A stretch of 31,516 bases of DNA from positions 1,637,289 to 1,668,804 of the forward strand of contig NW_002060953.1 of assembly GCF_000150275.1 (NCBI RefSeq), written 5' to 3'. The position numbers and the translations under genes were made by a program. The notes beneath the pieces were generated by a model that was not told the origin of the DNA, did no database searches, and saw only the letters and a list, made by a program, of their open reading frames with translations. Below, piece after piece: positions 19,599 to 30,422 of the stretch. This DNA is from Trichoplax adhaerens. Its lineage: Eukaryota; Placozoa; Uniplacotomia; Trichoplacea; Trichoplacidae. Positions within the stretch are counted from its first letter, which is position 1; each line of letters starts with the position of its first letter.

Positions 19599-22358
19599 AT
19601 GACAGAACGTACTACATCCTGTTTTCGTTTAGCAGTAGCAATCAATAATAATATAGCTACTGGCCTAGCTTCTATGTTAGTACTTTCTTTAATACTCTTA
19701 ACCGATTCTACAGAAATCGGCGTTTCAGCAGATGGCCAAATAGTGCTTGGCGCAGTGTTTCCAATTCACAAACAGTATGATGCCAAAAAGCAGCTATGTA
19801 GCAACATAAACTGGCAACAAATTATCAACGCTCAGGCGATGATATTTGCTATTGAAACAATTAATGAAGATTCTTATTTGCTACCTAATATCACATTGGG
19901 CTATGATATACGTGATGGATGCGATAATGATCATGTCATCGTTAGAGAAACGTTAGACATACTGTTCCAGTTCTCAAAATATAAATCCTGTGAAGAAAAT
20001 GGTCGTAGTCAATACTCTTTCTCATCTTGTTCCTTTCCACATGAGTTTTCTACTGCTACTACTACTTCAGCCTTAGGACAAGCCGTAAGTAATAAATTAG
20101 CCGGCATTATTGGAGATCAGAATGCTCGTGGATGTCTTGATATTCAAGGAGTTTCCAAAGTTTTCAACTTAGCCCAAATTACATATGGTGCCAAAGAAAG
20201 CCTTTTTAGCAACAAGAAAAGATTTCCAATGATTTTACGGACTATTCCTCCGGAAGATCATTATCCGACAATTTTAGAATCTATTTTATCCTACTTTAAT
20301 TGGAAATTTATCGATTTACTGTCGTACGTTACTGACCTAAGTAGTCGTGTCCATGAAGAAATCCAGAAATATTTACAACAAAAAAATATATGCATACATT
20401 TGTCACAGAAAGTTAAAAATCAGCAGAACAGTATCTCTGAAGCAGTATCGAAAATTAAAACAAGTCCTGCTAAAGTCGTTATTATTACGGCCACGAATCA
20501 GTATCTAACGAGTATTATTCAAGAATTTGAAAAACAAAATGTGACCGGTAAGACAATTATTACGACTGGTACTTTGGAAAGCCAGTTTTTTAAGACTAGT
20601 CGAGATATAATTGGAGGAATGATTAGTATATCCCTTAAGCATCGCCCGAGTTCAAAATTTGTAGAATATCTTCGAAAGTTTCCGCTTTGTCTCAGTTTGC
20701 GACCATTTTTAAGCCAGGAACTCGAAAATCGCGGATTCACTAATTTTACAGAACAAGATCTTGAAGAATCTTGTGGCCAGTTACTCAATAAAATTGGTGA
20801 AACAAAGAAAGATATCTATCGAAATTCTTTCAGTATATCTTATGTCGTAGACGCTGTCAATGCTTTAGCTCATTCAATCCATAAAACCTTAAATTGTAGT
20901 AACAGTTCTTGTCAATATGAAATAGTCAATCATCCATCCTTTAAAAATCAAGTTAAAAAAAACTTATATGAAATATCTTTTGAAGGCGCATCAGCTCCGA
21001 TATTTAAGTTTGATGCAAATGGAAATCCTTCCCATATCATCTATTATATCCATAACATAAAATCTACACTACAGAATACATACGACGTCGTCTTGGTCGG
21101 TACCTGGAGAAATAATCATTTTCCTCCTTTGCACATTAACGATACGCTAGTTAGTTTCGGGCCGTATTCTAACTTAAGTCAGATTTCTAATCCATGCTCA
21201 TCTACTTGTCAACCTGGTAGCTATTATCAATACCTAACGAATCTTACATGCTGTTGGAAGTGCATTTCTTGTCCGCTCGGAACAGTCAATAATCAATCAC
21301 AGTCGTCAAGTTGTTTTTCTTGTCCTTTAGGAAGCTTAGCGAATCGACAACGAACGCAATGTCATCTGATCGAGCCCTACGAATTGACATTTTATAGTAT
21401 ACAGAATGTAATCATGTTAATTTATCTTAGTCTAGGCGCTGTTTGTACAGTATTTACTTGGATTGTAATTATTCTATATCGTCATACAGCAGTAGTTAAA
21501 GCTTCTGATTTTATGTTGTCACAAATGTTTCTGCTTGGTATTCTGATGTGTATGTCTACTGCAGTTTCTTTTGCTGCTCCAGTTTCAATGCTTAATTGCT
21601 CCGTCGGTTTTATCTGGTTTTGTACATCCGTCGTATTTATTGTGTCCATCATTTTTGTTAAAACTAATCGAGTTTCTAGAGTATTCGAGTCAGGTTTTGT
21701 GAAGTCCTTTAAGACAAGAGTATATCTTAGCTATCAAGGACCCGCTATATTAGTCGTCTTTCTGACCGTAATACAAATAGCAATCTGTTTTATCGCCAAT
21801 TATTTCGATCCTATTCAAGTTAATCGACTTGTAATATCTGAAGATATAGTTTATTTGCAATGTCGATCTAATACTCGTATTGGATATGCAATCGCGATTG
21901 GCTATTTTTCTGTTCTTTGTATTTGCTGTGTTTATTGGGCATTTAAAACACGTAAATTACCAGAAAATTTTTGTGAAGCAAAATATATTAATTTTACTTC
22001 TTTAATCATACTTATGTCTTTGCTAACTATGGTTCCGTCTTATTTCGGAACAGCGGGGCCTATTCAGGCAGCAATATCATCATTTGGTATAATCACGTTA
22101 GCCTTAGCTATTTTGCTTTGTATGTTTAGTCCAAAGTTGTATATAATTTTACTCCATCCAGAACAGAATACTCGTGAAAATATTATAGTGGATATAGCAA
22201 ATTATTCCTTTAATCAAGCTGGAACCCTTACCAAGAGTAGACAAAAATTGGTACATGTAGGACGTACAACGTCTGGAATTTCCCCACATCAGTCGGAAGT
22301 TTTGGAAATGACATCGGGAATAAGTAAAGAAAGAATAAACCAAATCTATTCATCTTGA
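19599..22358 (+). CDS. Intact single-exon class C GPCR (copy B, second subfamily)
   Basis: This is a 919-residue receptor with all class C parts. The N-terminal signal or anchor hydrophobic stretch (about 20-36) is preceded by a longer polar leader than in receptors 1 and 2. The Venus flytrap (about 46-505) has GAVFPIHKQYDAKKQLC, LLPNITLGYDI, LAQITYGA and YFNWKF. The NCD3G has nine cysteines from 533 to 588 (CSSTC, CCWKCISC, CFSC). Seven helices span about 602-850. TRKLPENFCEAKYI before TM6 and PKLYIILLHPEQNT after TM7 are strongly typical of the CaSR/pheromone-receptor branch. A ~60-residue tail follows. The start is the ATG two bases after a likely leader-intron acceptor. It is the only full-length copy of three in this subfamily, and its 3' 1.69 kb has exchanged sequence with copy A by conversion. 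The role is surface ligand sensing through G proteins; ligand unknown. Confidence 0.94.
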   Translation: MTERTTSCFRLAVAINNNIATGLASMLVLSLILLTDSTEIGVSADGQIVLGAVFPIHKQYDAKKQLCSNINWQQIINAQAMIFAIETINEDSYLLPNITLGYDIRDGCDNDHVIVRETLDILFQFSKYKSCEENGRSQYSFSSCSFPHEFSTATTTSALGQAVSNKLAGIIGDQNARGCLDIQGVSKVFNLAQITYGAKESLFSNKKRFPMILRTIPPEDHYPTILESILSYFNWKFIDLLSYVTDLSSRVHEEIQKYLQQKNICIHLSQKVKNQQNSISEAVSKIKTSPAKVVIITATNQYLTSIIQEFEKQNVTGKTIITTGTLESQFFKTSRDIIGGMISISLKHRPSSKFVEYLRKFPLCLSLRPFLSQELENRGFTNFTEQDLEESCGQLLNKIGETKKDIYRNSFSISYVVDAVNALAHSIHKTLNCSNSSCQYEIVNHPSFKNQVKKNLYEISFEGASAPIFKFDANGNPSHIIYYIHNIKSTLQNTYDVVLVGTWRNNHFPPLHINDTLVSFGPYSNLSQISNPCSSTCQPGSYYQYLTNLTCCWKCISCPLGTVNNQSQSSSCFSCPLGSLANRQRTQCHLIEPYELTFYSIQNVIMLIYLSLGAVCTVFTWIVIILYRHTAVVKASDFMLSQMFLLGILMCMSTAVSFAAPVSMLNCSVGFIWFCTSVVFIVSIIFVKTNRVSRVFESGFVKSFKTRVYLSYQGPAILVVFLTVIQIAICFIANYFDPIQVNRLVISEDIVYLQCRSNTRIGYAIAIGYFSVLCICCVYWAFKTRKLPENFCEAKYINFTSLIILMSLLTMVPSYFGTAGPIQAAISSFGIITLALAILLCMFSPKLYIILLHPEQNTRENIIVDIANYSFNQAGTLTKSRQKLVHVGRTTSGISPHQSEVLEMTSGISKERINQIYSS
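20493..22181 (+). repeat. Gene-conversion tract, copy B side
   Basis: This is the partner of 12751-15771. It covers the second half of the Venus flytrap, the NCD3G, all seven helices and the start of the tail. The direction of conversion cannot be told from two copies alone. Confidence 0.75.
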
Positions 22359-25230
22359 TTACAAAATTTACAACTGCAAGAGTTATAAACGAACGCCGCT
22401 TATATATAATGAGTAATTGCAACCATAAACTTGAGTAAGAACTATTGCATCTATTGCACATTGGTTGCCATACTGCATCTCTTTCATGAATTGTCTAATA
22501 AATGGCTGTAACATCATTACATGTGGCAATAGCTACATTTCTGACCCAAATAGCTACATTAATTCTGAAGCATATTATGTAATTAATTATTGTTAATTAG
22601 CTTAAGAGTGCTAAATTTATATATTTTAAGATCCAAGAATAATTTTCTGGTTGTACTAATCGTCGAATAACTATTTTGGTCCTTTACTTTCCATGATACA
22701 AATTATTGTAGTTATTCAAATGTAATTTTAAATCGATTCGATTATGAGTTTTTTTGGATTATGTTAGGCATCTAAGAATCAGAATATTTAAATGGAAACT
22801 TAACTAGGATGGATGAAAGGCCACTTTAGTTCAACTTGTGTCAATGTTTGTAATTAGCTCTTTCTACGGTAGTGAGTATTTCAGTGCAAGTCAAAGTTAA
22901 AGCGGTTAATAAGCTAATAGGCTAAGTCATTTTTGAAATCTTTTTCTGATATGTTTTGTCGCAATTCTATCCAGATATTGAATAACTCATTTACTCACGG
23001 TTTAAATTTTGAGCATTTGATTTTATTTCTTCTCCCATAAAATTAGCTAATTGTTTCTGGTTGATTGAATCAAACCAGCAATTTCAGTGTTACATCGTGT
23101 TTAGAAATGTATCACATCGTAATATCTTGATTATAATTGTCATAAACCGACTAATGTAAACGTAATAAGTCAATTTTATAATTATATCACTTAAGAAATC
23201 AGCTGAATAAAAGCTCGAGTGATTCAAAAATCTAGCGATCTAGTAGCTTATTAGCGTAAAGTTTTATCATTTTACAGTTTACACCGTATACGAGAATTGG
23301 AGTGGAGCTCTATCTTGTAGAAAGTAGGAATTGCATTATAGACTAGAAAAGTAAAGAACTATAAAGACTGCGTACATGAAATCTAATTTCTATACTTAAT
23401 CTGTAATAGTAATAGGCAACGAATACTTGTAGTATGAAAACAAAATATGAGGGATCGAGTGATTAAGAGTTATTGATAATGTCTTTACAAATACATTCCG
23501 TGATGACGAAAGGTGTACAAGGAAAATGATTGTCATCTTAACATTTAGAAAAATGTAGAAATAGTTTAATTGAATCTTTGTTGTTATTAATAATACATAA
23601 CAATTTGTGCTTGAATAGTTTAAAACTAATTAATAATCACATTTTAAGTTTATTTTAATGTATACTACAGAGAGTGGCGTTATGACTAATTATCGTTATG
23701 TTAATAATAGAAATTTTCCATTATTAATATTAGTTAGTTAGCTAGCGCGGTAAATAGACCGATGTGACTTAATGTACTGTAATTGGGAAGAGGCCAACTA
23801 CTTTACAGGCGTTAGACATTGTATTAAGCAGATTGATTCGTACTGTAAAATAAAGTGATAACCTATGTAAGAAAATATCTTCTGTAAATCTTCTGTTAAT
23901 ATGTCGAAAATAGATTAAAGGAAACTTTCAAGCTTAAGGTTCTCTAAATTCGATTTGTGCTTTAATAATCTATGCGTACTATTCTTACAACAAGGACTGC
24001 GCTCTACAATAAGCCTAATTTTTAATTTCTACTTGCCAAAGAAAATTTTTGAGAGAATTAATTTAGACTAAAAAGAATCTTACGAGATATTATCACAAAG
24101 CAATACATTGTGTTAAGTATAAAGTAACTAATCAAGATAGGAATTTAATCGACTTTAACAACGAACCAGTATATGTTTACCATGATAAATAATTTTAATT
24201 GGACAGCTGCTATGAATATATATTAATCTTAATAAATTAGCAGGTGTTAAGCGATATAACTGCAAGGTGCTATGGCTAGCAACTAGCAACATCATTAAGG
24301 AGATATACCACTAATAAAAAGAGGATATTTTCATTCGTTATACTCTTAGAGTAATCTTTAAGGTCAAACACTCCCTAGCAACAGTAATTTAATTGATTTA
24401 AAGAAAGAGTAAACTACTGAGATGAGCGTAGAGTAGAATAGACTTCTTTGAGCTCAGGATACTTTAAATTAGATTCTCGTCGTCATAAATTATTGCTCCA
24501 TTATTATTAAATATTGTAATAAATGCCTCTATATTTAAATTTTTTCTACCTGAGGCAATTACTTTGTCCAAGTTCGATTAGAACGAATAGTTATGAGATG
24601 ATTTTATTACAAATTTATTGATTTACACGATGTAATATACGATGGAATAGTAACTTGGCAAGACAAGTAATTGTAGCTAACTCTATCAAAGTCTTTGTTG
24701 CTACTGAATAGAAATTTCCTTTAAAATCTTACGCTCATTTTATTACATTGCACTGTACAGATCCTACTACATTAAGATCTATATTCATCCCTCATTTGAT
24801 GACAAAATAGGAGAAAAGGATTATTCAGTGCATTTTTGAATTGGTCTTGCAACTCTAGCAAAGAGCGAAATTGTTCTGTTAGATGTCAGACAAGTCGTAC
24901 GTAGACAACTTAATTCACTATGTTCACGCTTTGAATTCATCGATGTCCTTTTTTCATCTATTACTCTATATCGCTATGCTTTACTATTCCATCGAAATGC
25001 TATTCTATACTTTATTAATAAATATGATATGATGTAATTATAGATAATCCCCCACCCTGTCCAAAAAAGAGTTTGAAGAAGTTATCGTTAAGAATTATTG
25101 TAAATCTTGGCAGCAATGAATGCATTCAATTAGAAAATAATATGTCGTTTAGTATTTTTATCTAACATTGTATGATTAATGGAGGACCGATTTACTTAAT
25201 TTTTTCTGTATTGATAAGATAAAATTTTTA
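22359..25230. other. 3' flank of copy B, non-coding
   Basis: This is homologous to the 3' flank of copy A, with three extra segments that A lacks. The one at about 24166-24390 lies between two similar ~16-base stretches (AATTTAATCGACTTTAA and AATTTAATTGATTTAAA), as if flanked by a target-site duplication. No gene is recognised. Confidence 0.45.
22497..22502 (+). terminator. Candidate poly(A) signal of copy B
   Basis: AATAAA lies about 140 bases after the copy B stop codon, in the region matching the 65-bp repeat unit of copy A's flank. Confidence 0.35.
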
Positions 25231-25540
25231 ATATTTGATAGTTAAAGTTAACAGCTTTTGAAAGAACGATAGCTGTTATGGAATTTTAATACCTTAGATT
25301 GCGTCATTTTAATATTAGTTGACTCGAGATCCAAATTTGCAGGACAAAGCCGGAAGAAAATTCCATATCATTCGATTTCTGATTTCTTAACGTTTCTATT
25401 ATCAATTCGTATACACAAAAGATCAAGAGGACCTTTATCTTTTTGATCGTTATACTTAACCGTTTCGTTAAAACTATTGTACCGTAGGTATATTATAGAA
25501 TTTTTGCATATAATAATAATACCTACGCTTAGCATTAATA
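25231..25540. other. 5' flank of pseudogene C, nothing recognised
   Basis: AT-rich, with no clear match to the 5' flanks of copies A and B. A 60-codon open frame on the minus strand (25368-25550) has no recognisable features and is treated as chance. Confidence 0.4.
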
Positions 25541-25667
25541 ATGACAGCATAGGTGATATTCAGTTATCATTTTACAGTTGGCATTAGTAACGGTACATCT
25601 ACTGTTTTAACCCTTATACTGGCTCTCTCTTTAATCTTTTCAATAAATGCAATAAAAACCGGTTTGT

Positions 25668-26050
25668 AGGAAAATTAGAGTACGCTTAGCCTCGAGTAAA
25701 TAGGACAGTATGTTTGAGGTGTTAATGGCGCTCTATCAGGTGTTATAGGCCTAGCGGATTGTTAGTGGATAATACTAGGGATGTTAGTTGTACGGTTAAG
25801 TGGGACTGCATGGCGTCTTGAAGAGGCACTGGCACATCTCAATAGATGGTATATGATTGGCCAAAGAGAGGGAAGACAATCATATGTAGCTTGGTGTCTT
25901 GCACTTGCAAAACCGTATTAAATATGCATTGGATTAAGGAATAGTATAGGAAGCTAAAATAAGAGATTAGTTAAATTGACTGAAATACAGAGAGGCCAAA
26001 TCTTTCCTTGTGCAACTAGATACTGTAAGGTTGGAAATAGTTCAATATTA
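25668..26050. mobile_element. Unidentified ~0.38 kb insertion in pseudogene C
   Basis: Receptor homology stops after AAAACCGGTTTG and resumes at GGCGTTTAAAAGAT (copy B: GGCGTTTCAGCAGAT). The intervening DNA looks richer in G+C than its surroundings and matches nothing else in the window. It has a ~47-codon open run on the plus strand (from an ATG near 25787, with RLEEALAHLNRWYMIGQ) and a similar open run on the minus strand; I recognise neither. The junctions share GG.TTT but give no clean target duplication. It may be a transposon or SINE fragment or filler DNA. Confidence 0.45.
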
Positions 26051-26766
26051 CGCGGCGTTTAAAAGATAGTCAAATAGTTCTTAGTGGAATATTTCCAATC
26101 CATAGAAGTTGTGATCAGAAAATACAGCGATACAATATCATTGACTAGCAACATTTCATTAACGTGCATGGAATGATATTTGCCATTAAAGAAATTAATA
26201 ATAATCCAAATTTACTGCTTAATATTACGCTAGGTTATAGCATACGTAATGGATATAATGATAGCCATATCGCTATTAGCGAAGCGTTGGATTTATTGTT
26301 TCAGTTTACAAAGATAAGTCCTATCTAGAAAATGCTAGTAATCGATGCTCTTTCTTAGCTTGCTCAGACTATATGATATCCTCTACTACTGCTGCAGTTA
26401 CAGAACTTGACATTAGTAACCAATTAGCAGGTATTATTGGGACTCAAAATTCCCGTAGAAACTTTGATATTCAAGAAACTTCGAAAGTTGCCGATACAGC
26501 GCAAATTAGTTACAGTGCCAAGGGTGATAATTACTTGAGAAAGCAAATATTTTCAACAATTTTTCGAATTATTACCTTTGTATTTCATTACCCCAAATGA
26601 TAGCGTCAATTTTAGTCAATATAAATTGGAATTTACTTAACCTACTGTCACATATTACTGATAGCGATGATATTCATCAGCAAATTGTCAATCATTTTAA
26701 AGCAAGGAATACAGGCTCACTTTTCAGAAAGTATTTCACGAGTAAAGGAGAAAATAAGTAATGCCA

Positions 26767-27299
26767 TGTCACAACGTCGTTTGTAGTAAAAGTAACTAAT
26801 TTTATTCCTAGCGTAACCGCTCTACCGTAATATACCGTTGCTAATAAGCTTCACTAACTCGACCAGCTCAGTATACGACCTTATTCAGCAATGAGTATAT
26901 CCAGATAACTTCATAAATCCTCTTTATTCGAACGATAGAATATACTACTAGGCAATGTAATATCAGAACTGCTTCTATGATTAAAGGTACGCTCTTATAT
27001 ACCTGTGCCAGTTTCCATCGGCATAATTCTATTTACAATATACTTGATTTTGTATAACATATATTTATGATAGTCAGTATAGAATAAATATATGTAATTT
27101 AATATTGAGTGTTTACTACTCTTACTCCAATTAACAAATCAACTAGACTTGTTACTAAACAACTCACTAATCAAGTGTGACAATCTTTATCACACATTCA
27201 TTAATGGAAATCCATTAACGACTTAACTTATCACAACTCTACTTTAGGAAAAATATGAATAAATATCTTTTTTATTTACGGTAATGATGAACAGTAACA
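26767..27299. mobile_element. Solo LTR 1 in pseudogene C
   Basis: The 533-bp insertion begins TGTCACAACGTCGTTTG and ends CAGTAACA. It is bounded by TGCCA (26762-26766) and TGCCT (27300-27304), a 5-bp duplication with one mismatch. Receptor coding homology is continuous across the excision point (left side K-I-S-N-A, right side A-L-S-K-I-K). TATATAC lies at 26996-27002, 229 bases into the element, as expected for an LTR promoter. Strand is not determined. Confidence 0.75.
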
Positions 27300-27388
27300 T
27301 GCCTTGTCTAAAATTAAAAAATGTCAAGCCAAAGTCGTTAACATTTCAGCTTCTGATCATACCCTAACGGAAATAATTAACTGGTAAC

Positions 27389-27913
27389 TGTAATATCGTT
27401 TCCACAGTAATTTTAGTCCACAGAGGAATCCAGTACTATAAAAGCTTTTTATTACAAGGTTCTAAAGAATAGTACAGCAATAATTAATTACTCACAAGAA
27501 TCTAGTCTAAAGTAATCTGAGCTCAATTAGATATCAAATCTTTTCTCCTCCTTTACGCTCAGATTTGTACACCTTATATACTTTTCTCTGAATCTATTTA
27601 AGGCAATAACATCGTCTACAATCAGACATGAATCATCACTACATTTTACAGTATTAATCAAACTGCTACAATATTATTACTTTACCATTAATGTCCAACA
27701 CCGTAAGGTATTGGGCATCTTTACAATCTTAGTATTTCAAGTCGTATAACGTCCTGTACCATAATTAGTTAACAGCTATATTAGTGAATAACACTTTCTA
27801 ATATAGTAGTTACCAGTCACCTAAATCTAGCAGCACAAGAATATCTATTTTTAGAAACTTAACTATTCTAAATATAGTACGCAACACAAGCAAATCTAGG
27901 GTGCATCACTACA
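27389..27913. mobile_element. Solo LTR 2 in pseudogene C
   Basis: The 525-bp insertion begins TGTAATATCG and ends CATCACTACA, with a perfect 5-bp duplication GTAAC (27384-27388 and 27914-27918). Removing it restores receptor homology codon for codon (T-G-N-T-I-I against T-G-K-T-I-I). TATATAC is at 27575-27581, after a CTCCTCC tract that is also seen in solo LTR 3. The start differs from solo LTRs 1 and 3, so it is a related but distinct subfamily. Confidence 0.75.
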
Positions 27914-29494
27914 GTAACACAATAATTAAAATAGGCAACTTATGAAACCAGTTATTTTTTACCAATAGAGATCTACTAGCAGGGTTAATCTGTATATCAT
28001 AAAACAATACCTATCAACATTCTCTTGGCGTATCTCACGTTCAGAATAAGGTAAAAGTACTAATACATACAATCCATAAGATATTAAAATGCAATAACAG
28101 TCCTTGTCAACGTTAAATAATCAATAATCCATCGTTTAGAAAACAAGTCAAAGAAAATTTGTATCGGATATCCTTTGAAGGCAAATCAACACCTTTATTT
28201 CCATTTAATAAGAAAGGAAATCCTCGTTATATTACTTACATCCTCGTTACCTTAAAATCTCAGAGTGGGCAGGCCAATATATATTATATTGTCTTTGTTG
28301 GTACATGGAAGAGTCAAAATTTTCCCTTATTACAGGTTAACGATGATACTGACATTGAATTGGGATCCTATTCTAATTTAAGTCAGATTTCTGGTCCACA
28401 TTCATCAACTTGCCAACCTGGTAGCTATTATCAATTCATTGCAATTCGGACATGTTGTTGGAAATATATTGCTTGTCCTCTTGGAGCTGCCAACAATCAA
28501 TCAGTCACCAACTTGTCATGCTTGTCCATTAGTAAGTTTGCCAACGCAGTACAAAAATAATGGTATAATCTTGTTCACGTATCTTATCCTAACTATTATC
28601 ATACCGTCTTGACTTGGATCGTGATTATTCATTATTATCATACAGCAATTGTCAAAACTTCCAATTTTATATTGTCGCAAATGTTTCTACTAGGCATTCT
28701 CATGTGTATATTGGTGGCAGTTCCATTTGCTGCACCAGTTACAATTATTAAATTGCTCGATAGGTTATATCTGATTTTGTACATCAATTACTTATGTTAT
28801 GTCGATCATCTTTGTTTAAACCAATAGGTTTTCTAGTGTTTTTGAGGCAGATTTCGTAAAATCTTTCGAAGCGAGAGCGTATCTTGGCCATCGTGGGTTC
28901 ATTCTCGTGGCAATATTTTTAACTTTGATACAAATAGCGATATGTTTTATCGCTAATTATTACGATTCTATTAAAGTTCATCGCTATTTTATACCAAAAA
29001 ACATAGTTTATCAACGATATCGGTCGAATACTCTCGTTGAATCTGCAATTACAATTGATTATTTCTCTATACTTTGTATTTCTAACGCTTATTGAGCATT
29101 TAAGGCAAGAAAGTTGCTAGATAACTATTGTGAAGCGGAAAACATAAACTTTACTTCTTTCATGATTCTCATGACTTTATTAACCATGGTTCCGTGGTAT
29201 CTTGGCACGGTGCGGCCCATTCAAGTGCCGATATTACTATTTAGTATTGTCATCTTTGCCTTGACTATTTTGCTTTGCTTGTTTACTCAAAAGCTATACA
29301 TTTTTTATTCCACCCAGAACTCAATACTCGTGAACATGTTATGACCAATATAGCTAATTTATACTTCAGCTGGAAGCTGTGGAATCAATGAGGGGAACAA
29401 TATTCACGTAGGCCTCAAGATCGGCGTAAATTCATTCAGTTCCACCAAAGTTTCGAATGTAATGCAAGATATAACGAATGATAAAGTAGAGTAA

Positions 29495-29796
29495 GATTAA
29501 TTTACAAGCTATACGAAATTAAGTAGGCATAGAATTTAGAGTTAACAGGTAGGTTAGGTTATAAATATATCAAGAATAATCGTAACTGCCTCTATTGTAG
29601 TGTTTCACGGATTGATCTAGAGTAGATTCAAATGCCTTAGTTATTAAATTATGCCACGTTGGTTTTGGTCGATTATCTTCGTATAGAAAACCAAATATCC
29701 TGGCTTTAAGTTTATTTCTTTATATAATACTTTAATTAGATAAAAAAATCGAAACTTATACATTTGAAGAACAAGCTATTGATAATGATAATGTCT
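29495..29796. other. Spacer, nothing recognised
   Basis: This is about 300 bp between the end of pseudogene C and solo LTR 3, with no similarity to the 3' flanks of copies A and B and no gene. Confidence 0.4.
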
Positions 29797-30417
29797 TGTC
29801 ACAACGTCGTTTGGAGCAATCAAATTCCCGTTCCACACTTATCCTACTCTCTTCTATCGTACAGTAAAACCGCAACCAAGCGTCACTACTCGCTCTACTT
29901 TAGCTAAGGGCCTCAGTCAACAGTAAAAGGCGGGCTAGAAGTGTTTGGATAAATTTACTAAACTAACTTTATTAGGTCTGCGTATTTTCCTCCTCCTCAG
30001 CGAGGTAAATTACAACCCTTTATATACTTGTACCAAATCTACACCTTTACAACCTGTTAATTATTCTTATACATAACTTAGTCTTTTCTATAGCTTTATA
30101 ATCCTCTTAATTACTATCGGACAAATATGTGTTAATTAATATTATGCGCTAATAATATTATAGCCCCAATCAACAACTTAAATCCGTTTAAGATCTAACA
30201 GATTCCTACAAATGTGACAACCACCATTTTAGCGATTACACGTCATTGGCATATTAAGTACCTTACTTCTACACATTCGATAACGGAAGTCCATTAACGA
30301 TTGAACCTCACAATTTTTCAACAGATCATAATATTTACAATTATCTAAACTGAACCGTCTACTTCTACTTTAATAACATTATCACATTGTTAATTAATAA
30401 TATCTTAAACCGAAGCA
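29797..30417. mobile_element. Solo LTR 3 downstream of pseudogene C
   Basis: This is a 621-bp element starting TGTCACAACGTCGTTTG, 17 bases identical to the start of solo LTR 1, and ending CCGAAGCA. It has a perfect 5-bp duplication TGTCT (29792-29796 and 30418-30422). TATATAC is at 30021-30027, 224 bases in. It also shares with solo LTR 1 the block around CCATTAACGA (27218 and 30291). No internal retroviral-type coding remains, as expected after LTR-LTR recombination. Confidence 0.75.
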
Positions 30418-30422
30418 TGTCT

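Larger units (their letters stand above)
18223..25230 (+). repeat. Tandem duplication unit B
   Basis: This is the second unit of the direct duplication, aligned to 10550-18220. Relative to A it lacks the gag insertion and has extra DNA in its 3' flank at about 23138-23290, 24166-24390 and 24480-24850. Its 5' edge (GGTAATTATTAGAATTGT) abuts the 3' edge of unit A. Confidence 0.75.
25541..29494 (+). pseudogene. Decayed class C GPCR pseudogene, copy C
   Basis: This is a third member of the A/B subfamily. The start aligns as ATG ACA GCA TAG, so codon 4 is already a stop. The signal-anchor region (to about 25665) is followed by an unidentified insertion. The Venus flytrap resumes at 26061 (GIFPIH; then HGMIFAIKEINN, ITLGYSIRNGY). 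It continues through 26373-26766 (NQLAGIIGTQNSR, HYPKMIASILVNINWN), is split by a solo LTR and continues at 27301. A second solo LTR splits it at 27389, and it resumes at 27914 with D-L-L-A-G. About 60-65 codons are then missing. NCD3G remnants at 28159-28560 keep CQPGSYYQ and CCWKY but have lost several cysteines. The helices are scattered over three frames (28609-29344), and the tail ends at TAA 29492-29494. Many stops and shifts rule out a full receptor product. It is clearly older than the lesions in copy A. Confidence 0.92.

Noticed and set aside
25368-25550. Minus-strand 60-codon frame upstream of pseudogene C
   Set aside because: Short, not similar to anything recognised, and it overlaps the start of the pseudogene.
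25730-25810. tRNA-derived SINE head in the unidentified insertion
   Set aside because: A weak A-box-like GGCCTAGCGG is present but no B box (GGTTCGA) follows at the right spacing.
28159-28560. Separate small gene with a cysteine-rich domain
   Set aside because: It is the NCD3G region of pseudogene C; the apparent start is a TTG inside a codon series homologous to copy B.
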